From Aequorivita viscosa (GTDB lineage: Bacteria; Bacteroidota; Bacteroidia; Flavobacteriales; Flavobacteriaceae), in assembly GCF_900106795.1 (NCBI RefSeq), contig NZ_FNNS01000014.1, positions 34,155 to 98,154 on the forward strand: DNA of 64,000 nucleotides, given 5' to 3'. A program made the translations under genes and the position numbers. Below are positions 25,740 through 35,340 of the stretch, in pieces. The first letter of the stretch is position 1. Each line of letters opens with the position of its first letter. A model generated the notes under the pieces. That model had not been told where the DNA came from and made no database searches. It was given only the letters and a program-made list of their open reading frames with translations.

Positions 25740-28097
25740 ATGAAAAAGATTATTCCCTTCCTCAAAACCCACAAAATAAAACTCGGCATTGCGTTGATTG
25801 TATTTTTATTTTGGCTTTTCTGTCTCCCTTCGCCATTATTCAATGTTCCCACCGCAACCGTTGCAGAAAGCAGCAACGGACAAATGCTGGGTGCACGGAT
25901 TGCGGATGATGGGCAATGGCGGTTTCCGCAAATGGATTCGGTGCCCGAACGCTTTGAAAAATGTGTGCTCTACTTTGAGGACGAGCATTTTTATTGGCAT
26001 CCTGGGTTTAATCCAGTTTCAATTTCAAAAGCGCTTTGGAATAATCTCACCACAGATTCCCGCCGTGGAGGAAGTACAATTACCCAACAAGTTATTCGCC
26101 TTTCCCGACAAAATAAAGGTCGAACGTATTTTGAAAAACTAATCGAAATCTTTCAAGCTACCCGTTTGGAGGCGGGCTATAGCAAAAAGTCAATTTTGAA
26201 TTTATATTCGTCCTACGCACCTTTTGGTGGAAATGTGGTAGGGTTGGAAACTGCCTCTTGGCGGTATTTTGGAATTCCCACCAGTGAATTGAGCTGGGGG
26301 CAATCTGCAGCGCTAGCTGTCCTTCCCAATGCGCCTTCTTTGATATTTCCAGGAAAAAACGAAACTATTCTAAAACAAAAAAGAGATGCGCTTTTATTGA
26401 AACTTTTTCAGAAGAATGTCATTGATGAAACTACTTTCGAACTCGCTTTGGAAGAAAATCTACCGGGAAAACCGCATGGGTTACCTGAATTCGCCCCTCA
26501 TTTAACCGAAAAAATTCGAAAGGAACACCACGGCCAACGGATTAAGACAACGATTGATTTTTCACTTCAAAATAAAGTGAATTATATTGTAAAAGAGCAT
26601 CATTACATATTGGCTCAAAATCAGATACACAATCTCGCAGTTTTGGTGATGGACGTGAATACACGAGTGATTCTGGCTTATGTAGGCAATTCTCCAACTA
26701 CCGCCGACCATCATAATTTTGTGGATATCATTGAAAAACCCAGGAATACCGGGAGTATTTTAAAACCTTTCCTCTTTGCGTCGATGCTTGATGCGGGAGA
26801 AATCCTTCCAAATGTTTTAGTTGTGGATATTCCAACTTCGGTGAATGGATATTCCCCAGAAAACTTCGACAAGAAATATAATGGCGCCGTACCCGCAAGT
26901 GTGGCATTGTCACGGTCATTAAATATTCCAGCCGTTAGGATGCTTCGCGAATTTGGATTTCAACGATTTTACAATATTCTGAAAAAGACCAATCAAAAAG
27001 CGATTGACAAACCTGCCGATTATTACGGGCTCGCGATGATCCTGGGTGGCGGAGAAAGCAGTTTGTGGGATATCACCAAAGCGTATGCGGGAATGGCTTC
27101 AACCCTTAATTTTTTCAATACTTCTTCAAGTGAATACAGGGAAAACGAATTTGTGGAACCTGTTTATGTGAAAAATCACGCTGACATTCCCTTTGGAAAA
27201 GTTCAGCAAAAACCTTCGGTTTGGAATGCGGGTGCTATTTATGAAACCTTTGATGCAATGCAGAAAGTGAATCGGCCAAATGGAGAAGAAAACTGGGAAT
27301 TCTTTACCAGTAGCCAACCCATTGCCTGGAAAACAGGAACAAGTCACGGATTTAAAGATTCTTGGGCCGTTGGGGTTACTCCAAAATATGCAATTGGCGT
27401 ATGGGCAGGAAATGCATCAGGGGAAGGGCGACCGGGATTGACAGGGATTCAAGCAGCTTCCCCGATATTATTTGATATTTTGAATATTTTACCTAAAAGT
27501 GGTTGGTTCGGAATTCCTTATGATGAACTGGCTGAAGTTGAAATCTGCGCTAAAAGTGGCCATTTGGCTGGATTATTTTGTGAGGAAACAAAAAAAGAAT
27601 GGATTCCTATAAATGGAACTCGGACAGACGCCTGCCCGTATCATCAAACGATTTTCTTGAATGCTTCGGAAAATTATCGCGTCAATTCTTCCTGTTATCC
27701 GCTTTCAGAAATGGTTCAAAAGAATTGGTTTGTCTTACCTCCTGTCATAGAATATTATTACGCCGCGCTTCATCCAGAATATAAATCCCTTCCTTCTTTT
27801 GCTCCAGATTGTTTGCGCGAAGGAGAAAACCTGATGGCTTTTATGTATCCGAAGCGGAATGAAGCGGTACTTCTTCCGAAGAATTTCGATGAAAATATAA
27901 ACGATGTCATTTTTAAAATCGCTCATCGTTTTCCAGAAACTACAGTTTATTGGTATTTGGATTCGCAATATATCGGCAGCACCCAAACCTTTCACGAGTT
28001 GGCGGTTTCTCCAAAACCTGGAAGCTATATTTTAACGGTAGTGGATAGTGATGGGAATACGTTAAAAGAAAGAATTGAGATTGGACAAATTGAATAA
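25740..28097 (+). CDS. pbpC: Penicillin-binding protein 1C
   Basis: The 785-residue protein has one N-terminal membrane anchor (about 14-33). The GT51 transglycosylase domain carries catalytic Glu80 in YFEDEHFYWHPGF and RRGGSTITQQVIR. The transpeptidase domain has Ser339-Ile-Leu-Lys342 (SxxK), SRSLN (SxN) and KTGTSHGFKD (KTG). The C-terminal BiPBP_C-like β-domain (about 690-785) is diagnostic of PBP1C. It polymerises and cross-links peptidoglycan, and in many bacteria it is paired with A2M, as here, in a proposed damage-repair role. It lies 191 nt after the A2M stop. Confidence 0.95.
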   Translation: MKKIIPFLKTHKIKLGIALIVFLFWLFCLPSPLFNVPTATVAESSNGQMLGARIADDGQWRFPQMDSVPERFEKCVLYFEDEHFYWHPGFNPVSISKALWNNLTTDSRRGGSTITQQVIRLSRQNKGRTYFEKLIEIFQATRLEAGYSKKSILNLYSSYAPFGGNVVGLETASWRYFGIPTSELSWGQSAALAVLPNAPSLIFPGKNETILKQKRDALLLKLFQKNVIDETTFELALEENLPGKPHGLPEFAPHLTEKIRKEHHGQRIKTTIDFSLQNKVNYIVKEHHYILAQNQIHNLAVLVMDVNTRVILAYVGNSPTTADHHNFVDIIEKPRNTGSILKPFLFASMLDAGEILPNVLVVDIPTSVNGYSPENFDKKYNGAVPASVALSRSLNIPAVRMLREFGFQRFYNILKKTNQKAIDKPADYYGLAMILGGGESSLWDITKAYAGMASTLNFFNTSSSEYRENEFVEPVYVKNHADIPFGKVQQKPSVWNAGAIYETFDAMQKVNRPNGEENWEFFTSSQPIAWKTGTSHGFKDSWAVGVTPKYAIGVWAGNASGEGRPGLTGIQAASPILFDILNILPKSGWFGIPYDELAEVEICAKSGHLAGLFCEETKKEWIPINGTRTDACPYHQTIFLNASENYRVNSSCYPLSEMVQKNWFVLPPVIEYYYAALHPEYKSLPSFAPDCLREGENLMAFMYPKRNEAVLLPKNFDENINDVIFKIAHRFPETTVYWYLDSQYIGSTQTFHELAVSPKPGSYILTVVDSDGNTLKERIEIGQIE

Positions 28098-28102
28098 AAA
28101 GA

Positions 28103-28624
28103 CAAACGGCAATAGAACATAACTCCTTCACTCGGGTGCGCCCGAAATCATGAACTTTATCTAACTTGACTTACGCCTAGTTAATTTGCGCATTAAAAAA
28201 AGATAGATTTTTAACAAAGTGTTTATATGGAAGGAATTTGGCTAAAGCCGGATCTGCATTCAGCATTTTACCCACGGGCTAAAGCACCGTGGTTATTCAA
28301 GATTGTATTTAAATAACCCAGTGCTTTAGCTCGGGGAAATTCAATGAAAATTCAAACGGCAATAGAGCGTAACTCCTTCACTCGGGTGCGCCCGAAATCA
28401 TGAACTTTATCTAACTTGACTTACGCCTAGTTAATTTGCGCATTTAAAAAAGATAGATTTTTAACAAAGTGTTTATATGGAAGGAATTTGGCTAAAGCCG
28501 GATCTGCATTCAGCATTTTACCCACGGGCTAAAGCACCGTGGTTATTCAAGGTTGTTCTTTAAATAACCCAGTGCTTTAGCTCGTGGAACTAACAAAAAT
28601 GGACATCGGCTTTAGCCAAATTCC
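28103..28624. repeat. Two tandem 250-bp repeats with REP-like foldbacks
   Basis: AAACGGCAATAG recurs at 28104 and 28354, and the intervening 250 bp is nearly identical. Each copy has TCGGGTGCGCCCGA, then GGAATTTGGCTAAAGCC (28233 and 28483), then an inner foldback in which GGGCTAAAGCAC + GTGGTTATT pairs with AATAACCCAGTGCTTTAGC. Only the second copy keeps the closing outer arm GGCTTTAGCCAAATTCC at 28608-28624, an exact 17-bp inverted repeat of 28483-28499. There is no gene in this 0.5-kb stretch. Confidence 0.85.
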
Positions 28625-28656
28625 CTTCAAACCTTTCCGCAGCAATCAGCTTTATT

Positions 28657-28695
28657 AAAAAAGAGGCTATCCCGTAACGGAAAAACCTCTTTTTT
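28657..28695. terminator. Bidirectional terminator between pbpC region and the delta-60 protein gene
   Basis: A perfect 10-bp stem AAAAAAGAGG / CCTCTTTTTT has an inner CCGT/ACGG. The A- and T-runs make it work on both strands for these convergent units. Confidence 0.85.
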
Positions 28696-28793
28696 ATAGT
28701 TTGTAATCTTGAGGACTCATCAATTTCTTAGGAAAAATCATTCCTAAAAACTACGCTGTTTTATGTCCTAAGTCCTACCGTCCTAGGTTCTTT

Positions 28794-30317
28794 TTATTGT
28801 TTCACAAAACGAACCGTAGTCGATTGTGAATTCGAATTCAACTTCACCAAATAAGTGCCTGAAGCTAAATTTGAAACATCAACTTGCCCTACTTTATGAA
28901 TTTCCGAAGAAATTACTTTCTTGCCCAACATATCATAAATTTCCAATTGGTATTTAGATGAAGCATCGTTCATTTCAATTGTCAATTGCTCGCGAACAGG
29001 GTTTGGATAAAGACGGAAGTCAGCATTTTTGAAATCATCAGTTCCCACCGTATCTTCATTTAGGAAACGCGCAATCTCAAATTCAGAGCCACCGCCACCG
29101 TATGAATATCCTGCCAATATAATCTTGTCATCGGCCTGAAGCGCAATTGCATACCCGTAATCTTCACGACCCATATTATCAAAACTCACCATGCCGTCGC
29201 CATTAAATGTTGAATCTAGGTTTCCATCGGTGTCAAATCTCACCATAGCCATATCAATTATGCCGTGAAATATAGTATAACCCATCAAAATAGGCTTGTC
29301 GTCTGCCTGCAATACCAAGTCGTTGGCATAGTTTGCACCATCAACCAATCGAGCTGTAGCGACTCCAGAAGTTCCATAAGAAGCATCAAGGCTTCCATCG
29401 GTATTCAGTCTTGCAACAAATAAATCGTGTCTCTGGTCAAGATTGGCAATCCATTTATGCCCACCGATCAATATTTTTCCATCGCTTTGTATTGCGATAC
29501 CTTCACCAAAGTCGTTCCAGTCGCCTACATTAAAAATCACTTTGCCATCTGTTCCAAACGAATTGTCTGTTGAACCATCTGCATTAAGTCTTGCAGCGGC
29601 AACATGAAAGCGATTTTCGCTACCATTCAACGCAAATCCAGAGATTACAATCTTTCCATCATCTTGAAGGGCAAGATCGTCTGCGTAACTAGTAGCGCCG
29701 TCGTAAGTAAGAACCGCCCAGCCATTCACGCCAAAAGTGGTGTCCATACTACCATCAGTAGTGATTTTTGCCACGGCTAAATTATCATCTCTATAACCGA
29801 CCATTAAAATTTTTCCATCATCCAAAAGAGCCATAGCTTCAGAGGCTTCGGCTTCTGGTGTTTCAATGCGAAAAATACCGTTTGTGCCAAAGGTGTTGTC
29901 AAAGCTACCATCTTCATTAAGGCGAACTATGGCAAAATCGCCCGAAACGTTGTCCCAAGTACGTCCTCCCAAAAGAATTTTGCCATCAGGCTGTTGTGCC
30001 ATATCCATAACATATGATTTTACAGAGCCAACAGGAAAACGCAATGTCCCTTCCGTTCCGAAAGAAGTGTCCAAAGTTCCATCTTCATTATATCTGGCAA
30101 CAGCCATTTGATAGGATGATGGAGTACCAGCGGTTCCTGCCACTAAAATTTTTCCATCGGCCTGAACAATTGTGGATTCTGCCATATTGTAATTTGAATG
30201 AACAGCAGTGGTAACCACGCCATCAGTACCAAACGTTGAGTCCAAAACTCCCGATTGGGCAAAGGTTAGTAAAGGGGATGCAAAGAGTAATAATAGAAAA
30301 TAGGTTTGTTTCATCAT
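28794..30317 (-). CDS. Delta-60 repeat protein with T9SS C-terminal sorting domain
   Basis: The 507-residue protein has a signal peptide (ends LLTFAQ). About eight repeats of the form DGKILxxG...ARxNxDGSLDxxFGxxGxxxF of 50-60 residues follow, which form a β-propeller-like fold in delta-60/NHL-type proteins. The last ~75 residues (DFRLYPNPVREQLTIEM...YDMLGKKV...LASGTYLVKL...RFVKQ) are a type A T9SS sorting domain. The protein is therefore expected to be secreted through the type IX system to the surface or medium. The ligand is unknown. Confidence 0.92.
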   Translation of the reverse strand: MMKQTYFLLLLFASPLLTFAQSGVLDSTFGTDGVVTTAVHSNYNMAESTIVQADGKILVAGTAGTPSSYQMAVARYNEDGTLDTSFGTEGTLRFPVGSVKSYVMDMAQQPDGKILLGGRTWDNVSGDFAIVRLNEDGSFDNTFGTNGIFRIETPEAEASEAMALLDDGKILMVGYRDDNLAVAKITTDGSMDTTFGVNGWAVLTYDGATSYADDLALQDDGKIVISGFALNGSENRFHVAAARLNADGSTDNSFGTDGKVIFNVGDWNDFGEGIAIQSDGKILIGGHKWIANLDQRHDLFVARLNTDGSLDASYGTSGVATARLVDGANYANDLVLQADDKPILMGYTIFHGIIDMAMVRFDTDGNLDSTFNGDGMVSFDNMGREDYGYAIALQADDKIILAGYSYGGGGSEFEIARFLNEDTVGTDDFKNADFRLYPNPVREQLTIEMNDASSKYQLEIYDMLGKKVISSEIHKVGQVDVSNLASGTYLVKLNSNSQSTTVRFVKQ

Positions 30318-30511
30318 AATGTGTTTTTTAAATGTTTGATGCGAAGGTATTAAGTTCTTGTTTCGTTCTTGGTAAAATGCGTAGATATACGTGTTTCAAT
30401 AATAAATATATTAATCACTGTTAATTTGAAACATAACAATCTGACTTTCAGCTAATTAAAAATTAACAAAATTTTATCACCTGTTCAGTTCGGTTTTTTG
30501 CGAACCAAAGC

Positions 30512-30519
30512 TATATTTG
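30512..30519 (+). promoter_or_regulatory. -7 element of the efflux operon promoter
   Basis: TATATTTG matches TAnnTTTG and lies 21 bp before the TTG start of the regulator gene. The nearest TTTG upstream is only 11 bp away, so the -33 element is unclear. Confidence 0.45.
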
Positions 30520-30540
30520 CACTCTTAAAATTTCATTGCT

Positions 30541-31029
30541 TTGAATAAAAAGGATAAACTAATAGAAAAAATGGGTGTGCACTTAGAGCATAAGGAGCAA
30601 TTGGCTCCTTTGGCTGCTCGTATTCTGTCTAGTCTAATTCTAAAGGGAAAAAAAGGGGAGACTTTTGAAAACTTGGTTTCTGAGCTTCAAGCTAGTAAAA
30701 GCACAATTTTCACTCATCTTACAACCTTACAAGCATCACATAGAATTACATATTACACCAAGACTGGCGACCGTAAAAAATACTTTATTTTAAGTCCGAA
30801 TGCGTGGATACAATCTATGGATGAAATGATAAATAATTGGAATGATGAACGAGATATTCATCTAGAAATCATAAATTACAAAGCCGAAACCAATAAAAAC
30901 TTTCCTGAAGATTCTGATGAAAGGTTTGATTTGGGCTTCCATCATGAGTATCTAAGTTACTTAAATCAAGCTACAAGCCTGATGGAAAACCTGAGACAGA
31001 AACTAATTGAAAACCATAAAAACGACTAA
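30541..31029 (+). CDS. GbsR/MarR-type winged-helix transcriptional regulator
   Basis: The 162-residue protein has a wHTH at about 28-85 (LSSLILKGKKGETFENLVSELQASKSTIFTHLTTLQASHRITYYTKTGDRKKYF). A helical dimerisation tail follows. This matches the GbsR group, which often sits at the head of RND efflux operons in Bacteroidetes. TTG at 30541 is taken as the start because the upstream part LIEKMGVHLE belongs to the family; ATG at 30571 is the alternative. The stop is 12 nt before the adaptor gene, so it probably controls its own operon. The effector is unknown. Confidence 0.85.
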   Translation: MNKKDKLIEKMGVHLEHKEQLAPLAARILSSLILKGKKGETFENLVSELQASKSTIFTHLTTLQASHRITYYTKTGDRKKYFILSPNAWIQSMDEMINNWNDERDIHLEIINYKAETNKNFPEDSDERFDLGFHHEYLSYLNQATSLMENLRQKLIENHKND

Positions 31030-31041
31030 TTACATATTCAT

Positions 31042-32172
31042 ATGAAAAAAATACAATTCACCTATTTGCTTTCCGGTTTGGTGTGCATTAGCCTATTATT
31101 TGTAAGTTGTGGCGATGATAAAAGTCAAGCACAGAGAGGGCCGCAGGCATTGCCTTTTCCTGTTATTACCATACCTTCACAAACAGTAACCGCCTACACA
31201 ACCTATCCAACTAGTTTGGAAGGTATAATAAATAGTGAAGTTCGTGCAAAGGCTTCTGGTTTTATTACTGATGTATTGGTAGACGCGGGTCAAAAAGTTA
31301 AAAAAGGACAAACCTTATTTAGATTAGAGACGCAAACTTTGAGTCAGGATGCGGCGGCTGCTCAAGCAAATGTAAATGCCGCTCAGGTTGAGGTTAACAA
31401 ATTAAAACCACTAGTTGAAAAGAATATTATTAGCAGTGTTCAATTAGAAACCGCAAAGGCTAAACTAGCGCAAGCACAAAGTAGTTATAACGCTATTGCC
31501 GCAAATATTGGGTATGCAACAATTAAAAGTCCTGTTGACGGATTTGTAGGTGCAATTAACTTTAGAGAAGGAACATTGATAAGTCCTACTTCACCATTAC
31601 CGCTCACTACCGTTGCCGATATAGACAAAATTTACGCTTTCTTTTCGCTAAATGAGAAAGACTTTCTCGATTTTATAAGTAACGCCAAAGGTGAAACTAT
31701 GGATGAGAAAATTAAAAACATGCCTAAAGTTCGTTTGGTCCTAGCCAATGGAAGTCTTTTTGAGCAAGAGGGGACAATTGAAACAATTAATTCGCAAGTG
31801 AATCCATCTACAGGAACAGTTTCATTTAGAGCGATTTTTGATAATCCAGGACATATACTTTCAAGTGGTTATAGCGGGACAATTCAAATCCCGAAATTAT
31901 ATACTGATGCTACTGTTGTTCCAGCAATGTCAACTTTTGAAAGACAGGGTCTTACGTATGTTTATAAGGTGCAAGGAGATACTTTGGCTACATCAAGTTC
32001 TATAAATATTCTTGATCGTGTTGATAATATAATAATAGTAAAAGACGGAATTGCTCCGGGCGATAAAATTGTTGCAAAAGGAGTAGGGAAGTTAAGAGAT
32101 CAGTCTCCTATTATTGCGCAACCAACAGAATTCGACAGCATTGCAAAAGGATTACAAAAAGTATTCAAATAA
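31042..32172 (+). CDS. RND efflux periplasmic adaptor (membrane fusion protein), lipoprotein
   Basis: The 376-residue protein has lipobox LLFVSC (Cys about residue 23). It has the usual barrel-sandwich lipoyl halves (EVRAKASGFITDVLVDAGQKVKKGQTLFRLE and YATIKSPVDGFVGAINFREGTLISP), separated by an α-hairpin (about 105-150) and followed by β-barrel and membrane-proximal domains. It is an AcrA/MexA-type adaptor linking the inner-membrane pump to the outer-membrane channel. It is encoded 9 nt before the pump gene. Confidence 0.95.
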   Translation: MKKIQFTYLLSGLVCISLLFVSCGDDKSQAQRGPQALPFPVITIPSQTVTAYTTYPTSLEGIINSEVRAKASGFITDVLVDAGQKVKKGQTLFRLETQTLSQDAAAAQANVNAAQVEVNKLKPLVEKNIISSVQLETAKAKLAQAQSSYNAIAANIGYATIKSPVDGFVGAINFREGTLISPTSPLPLTTVADIDKIYAFFSLNEKDFLDFISNAKGETMDEKIKNMPKVRLVLANGSLFEQEGTIETINSQVNPSTGTVSFRAIFDNPGHILSSGYSGTIQIPKLYTDATVVPAMSTFERQGLTYVYKVQGDTLATSSSINILDRVDNIIIVKDGIAPGDKIVAKGVGKLRDQSPIIAQPTEFDSIAKGLQKVFK

Positions 32173-32181
32173 GAAGAAATT

Positions 32182-35100
32182 ATGATCAAAAAGTTCATCG
32201 AACGACCCGTATTATCGAGCGTTGTTTCCATCATCATATTAATACTGGGAGTGCTTGGAATTGCAACACTGCCCACTACACAATATCCCGAAATTGCGCC
32301 ACCAACAGTTCAGGTTTCTGCCAATTATCCAGGTGCAAATGCCGCTACAGTTCTTGAAAGTGTAATTGTACCTATTGAAGAGCAAATTAATGGAGTAGAG
32401 GGAATGACTTATATTACTTCTACAGCCAGTAACAACGGTAGTGCGAGTATTACCGTGTTTTTTGACCAAACCGTAGACCCAGATATTGCTGCTGTAAACG
32501 TTCAAAACCGTGTTGCACGGGCTAGTGCATTGTTGCCTTCAGAGGTTACACAATCGGGAGTAATTACTCAAAAGCAACAAACTAGTGCATTGATGTTCTT
32601 AACTATGTATTCAGAAAATGAAGACTACGACGGAACATACATTCAGAATTATTTGAACATAAACGTTCTTCCCGAATTAAAAAGGATTGACGGCGTTGGA
32701 GGTGTTAACGTTTTTGGAGGTAAGGACTACGCAATGCGTATATGGTTAAAACCTGAAAAACTTGCTGCTTATAAGCTCGAACCTGCAGATATTACTGCTG
32801 CAATTAGAGAACAAAGTAGAGAAGCCGCAGCCGGGTCTTTGGGACAAAACAATGCTGAATCTTTTGAATATGTACTAACGTATAGTGGTCGATTTAAAGA
32901 TGCATCACAATACGAAGATATCGTTATTAAAAGCTTAGGAAATGGAAAATTCTTAACGCTTAAAGATGTAGCAGATGTAGAATTGGATGCGCAAAACTAT
33001 GGTTCCATTTCATTTACAAACGGAAATCCTGGAGTAAGTATGGCTATTTACCAAACATCAGGGTCAAACGCTCAGGAAATTATCCGAACGGTGCACAAAA
33101 CTTTTGGAGAATTAAAGAAAGACTTCCCGCAAGGAATAACTTATATCGTGAATTTCGATTCAAACGAATTTCTTGAAGCTTCTATCAGTAAAGTGGTTCA
33201 TACCCTTATTGAAGCCTTTATATTGGTATTTATTGTAGTATTTATATTTCTACAAGATTTTAGATCTACTTTAATTCCTGCAATTGCGGTTCCTGTTTCA
33301 ATTGTTGGAACTTTCTTTTTCCTTAATCTATTTGGGTATTCTATAAACCTTCTAACGCTATTTGCACTTGTTCTAGCCATTGGAATTGTGGTAGATGATG
33401 CCATTGTTGTGGTCGAAGCGGTTCACGCCAAACTTGAAGAAGGCGCCAAAACCGCATTAAAAGCAACTCACTCTGCAATGGACGAGATTTCAGGCGCTAT
33501 TATTTCTATTACACTTGTAATGGCTGCAGTATTTATTCCTGTAACCTTTATTACAGGGCCAACAGGGGTTTTTTACGAACAGTTCGGGGTAACATTAATA
33601 GTCGCAATTGTAATTTCAGCTGTTAACGCACTTACACTAAGTCCCGCTTTATGTGCTATTTTCCTAAAATCGCACGATGAGGAAGTTAAGAAGAAGAGTT
33701 TAATGGGAAGGTTTTTCAGTAAGTTCAACACGGCATTTGATGTAACTACTAAAAAATATGTACGCTCATTAGGCTTTCTTTACAGACACAAATGGATGAG
33801 TGTTGTGTTTTTAGTAGCTTGTATTGTAGGAATTGTTTGGGCTTCAAATACCACTCCAACAGGGTTTGTTCCCGATGAAGATAGAGGGTTGATTTTCGCC
33901 GATATCGAATTACCACCTGGAGCGTCGTTAGATAGAACCGTTGCGGTATCTACAGAACTTGGTGAAAAAATTAAAAACCTACCTGGTGTTAGTGATTTTT
34001 CACTAGTAAATGGCTTCAGTATTATTAATGGTTCTGGAAGTAACTTCGGAATTAGCTTTATTAAACTAGACAATTGGGACGATAGAAAAGATGAAAGTAA
34101 ATCTGTTGAAGCGCTAATTGGTCAGCTCTTCGGAATTGCTGCCACTATTCCAGATGCTAAAATCCTCTTTTTTCAGCCTCCAAGTGTACCCGGATTTGGT
34201 GCTTCATCTGGTTTTGAAATGAAAGTATTGGATAGAGCTGGAGGTAGTTTTAACGATTTGAGTGAAGTGACGCAAAGCTACTTGGGCGAATTGTCTAAAC
34301 GTCCAGAAATTATGTATGCTCGATCTTCGTTCAATACAGAATATCCACAATACGAAATTGATATTGATGTAGCCAAAACTAAAGAAGCTGGTATAACTAT
34401 TAGCTCGCTCCTTACAACGTTACAAGGGTATATAGGAAGTATCTATACAGCCGATTTCTCTAAATACGGAAAACAATATCGTGTTTTTGTACAATCCTTA
34501 CCAGAAGATAGAGCTTCTGTTGGTAGCTTAAATCAGATGTTTGTTCGAAATGCACAAAATGAAATGGCACCAATTACTGAGTTTATAAGCCTTAAAAGGG
34601 TGTATGGGCCACAATCGGTTACTCGTTTTAACTTGTTTAACTCGGCAAGTGTTAACGGGGCTGCAGCACCAGGATATTCTTCGGGAGATGCTATTAGAGC
34701 AGTTCAAGAAGTAAGTGAAACCGCATTGCCGCAAGAATATACAGTAGCTTTCTCTGGACTTACGCGTGAAGAGATTTCTGCAGGTAACCAAACAACTTTT
34801 ATTTTCGTTTTAGTGTTATTGTTTGTTTACTTCATTCTAGCTGCGCAATATGAAAGTTATTTAATTCCATTTTCAGTGATACTTTCCGTACCTATTGGAG
34901 TATTTGGCGCCTATATGGTTACAAAGTTTGCGGGCTTAGAGAACAACGTTTTCTTCCAAATTGCACTTATCATGCTCGTCGGGCTTCTGGCTAAAAATGC
35001 AATTCTAATTGTAGAATTTGCTTTACAACGACGAAGACATGGATTCTCCAGGATGGATGCCGCTTTTGAAGGAGCTAAATCGAGACTACGACCTATTTTG

Positions 35101-35328
35101 ATGACATCATTTGCCTTTATCATTGGATTATTGCCATTGGTATTCGCAACTGGAATTGGAGCTCGTGGTAACAAAGCTATCGGAACAGGTGCTGTTGGTG
35201 GATTATTGATTGGAACTATTTTCGGGGTTTTTGTAATCCCTATTCTGTATATCTTCTTCCAATGGTTGCAAGATAAAATGAATAAAACCCCAGACACTTT
35301 TGAAGTAGAAGTGAAGGAGGAAAACTAA
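32182..35328 (+). CDS. RND multidrug efflux pump (HAE1/AcrB type)
   Basis: The 1048-residue protein has the 12-helix HAE1 architecture. TM1 starts FIERPVLSSVVSIIILILG. The porter domain carries PEIAPPTVQVSANYPGA. TM4 has the proton-relay aspartates in LVLAIGIVVDDAIVVVEAV, and the second half has GLLAKNAILIVEF. It exports hydrophobic compounds by proton antiport. The operon is regulator-adaptor-pump-TolC with gaps of 9-12 nt, so a complete tripartite system is encoded. The specificity cannot be read from sequence. Confidence 0.97.
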   Translation: MIKKFIERPVLSSVVSIIILILGVLGIATLPTTQYPEIAPPTVQVSANYPGANAATVLESVIVPIEEQINGVEGMTYITSTASNNGSASITVFFDQTVDPDIAAVNVQNRVARASALLPSEVTQSGVITQKQQTSALMFLTMYSENEDYDGTYIQNYLNINVLPELKRIDGVGGVNVFGGKDYAMRIWLKPEKLAAYKLEPADITAAIREQSREAAAGSLGQNNAESFEYVLTYSGRFKDASQYEDIVIKSLGNGKFLTLKDVADVELDAQNYGSISFTNGNPGVSMAIYQTSGSNAQEIIRTVHKTFGELKKDFPQGITYIVNFDSNEFLEASISKVVHTLIEAFILVFIVVFIFLQDFRSTLIPAIAVPVSIVGTFFFLNLFGYSINLLTLFALVLAIGIVVDDAIVVVEAVHAKLEEGAKTALKATHSAMDEISGAIISITLVMAAVFIPVTFITGPTGVFYEQFGVTLIVAIVISAVNALTLSPALCAIFLKSHDEEVKKKSLMGRFFSKFNTAFDVTTKKYVRSLGFLYRHKWMSVVFLVACIVGIVWASNTTPTGFVPDEDRGLIFADIELPPGASLDRTVAVSTELGEKIKNLPGVSDFSLVNGFSIINGSGSNFGISFIKLDNWDDRKDESKSVEALIGQLFGIAATIPDAKILFFQPPSVPGFGASSGFEMKVLDRAGGSFNDLSEVTQSYLGELSKRPEIMYARSSFNTEYPQYEIDIDVAKTKEAGITISSLLTTLQGYIGSIYTADFSKYGKQYRVFVQSLPEDRASVGSLNQMFVRNAQNEMAPITEFISLKRVYGPQSVTRFNLFNSASVNGAAAPGYSSGDAIRAVQEVSETALPQEYTVAFSGLTREEISAGNQTTFIFVLVLLFVYFILAAQYESYLIPFSVILSVPIGVFGAYMVTKFAGLENNVFFQIALIMLVGLLAKNAILIVEFALQRRRHGFSRMDAAFEGAKSRLRPILMTSFAFIIGLLPLVFATGIGARGNKAIGTGAVGGLLIGTIFGVFVIPILYIFFQWLQDKMNKTPDTFEVEVKEEN

Positions 35329-35340
35329 AGAATTCAGGAT

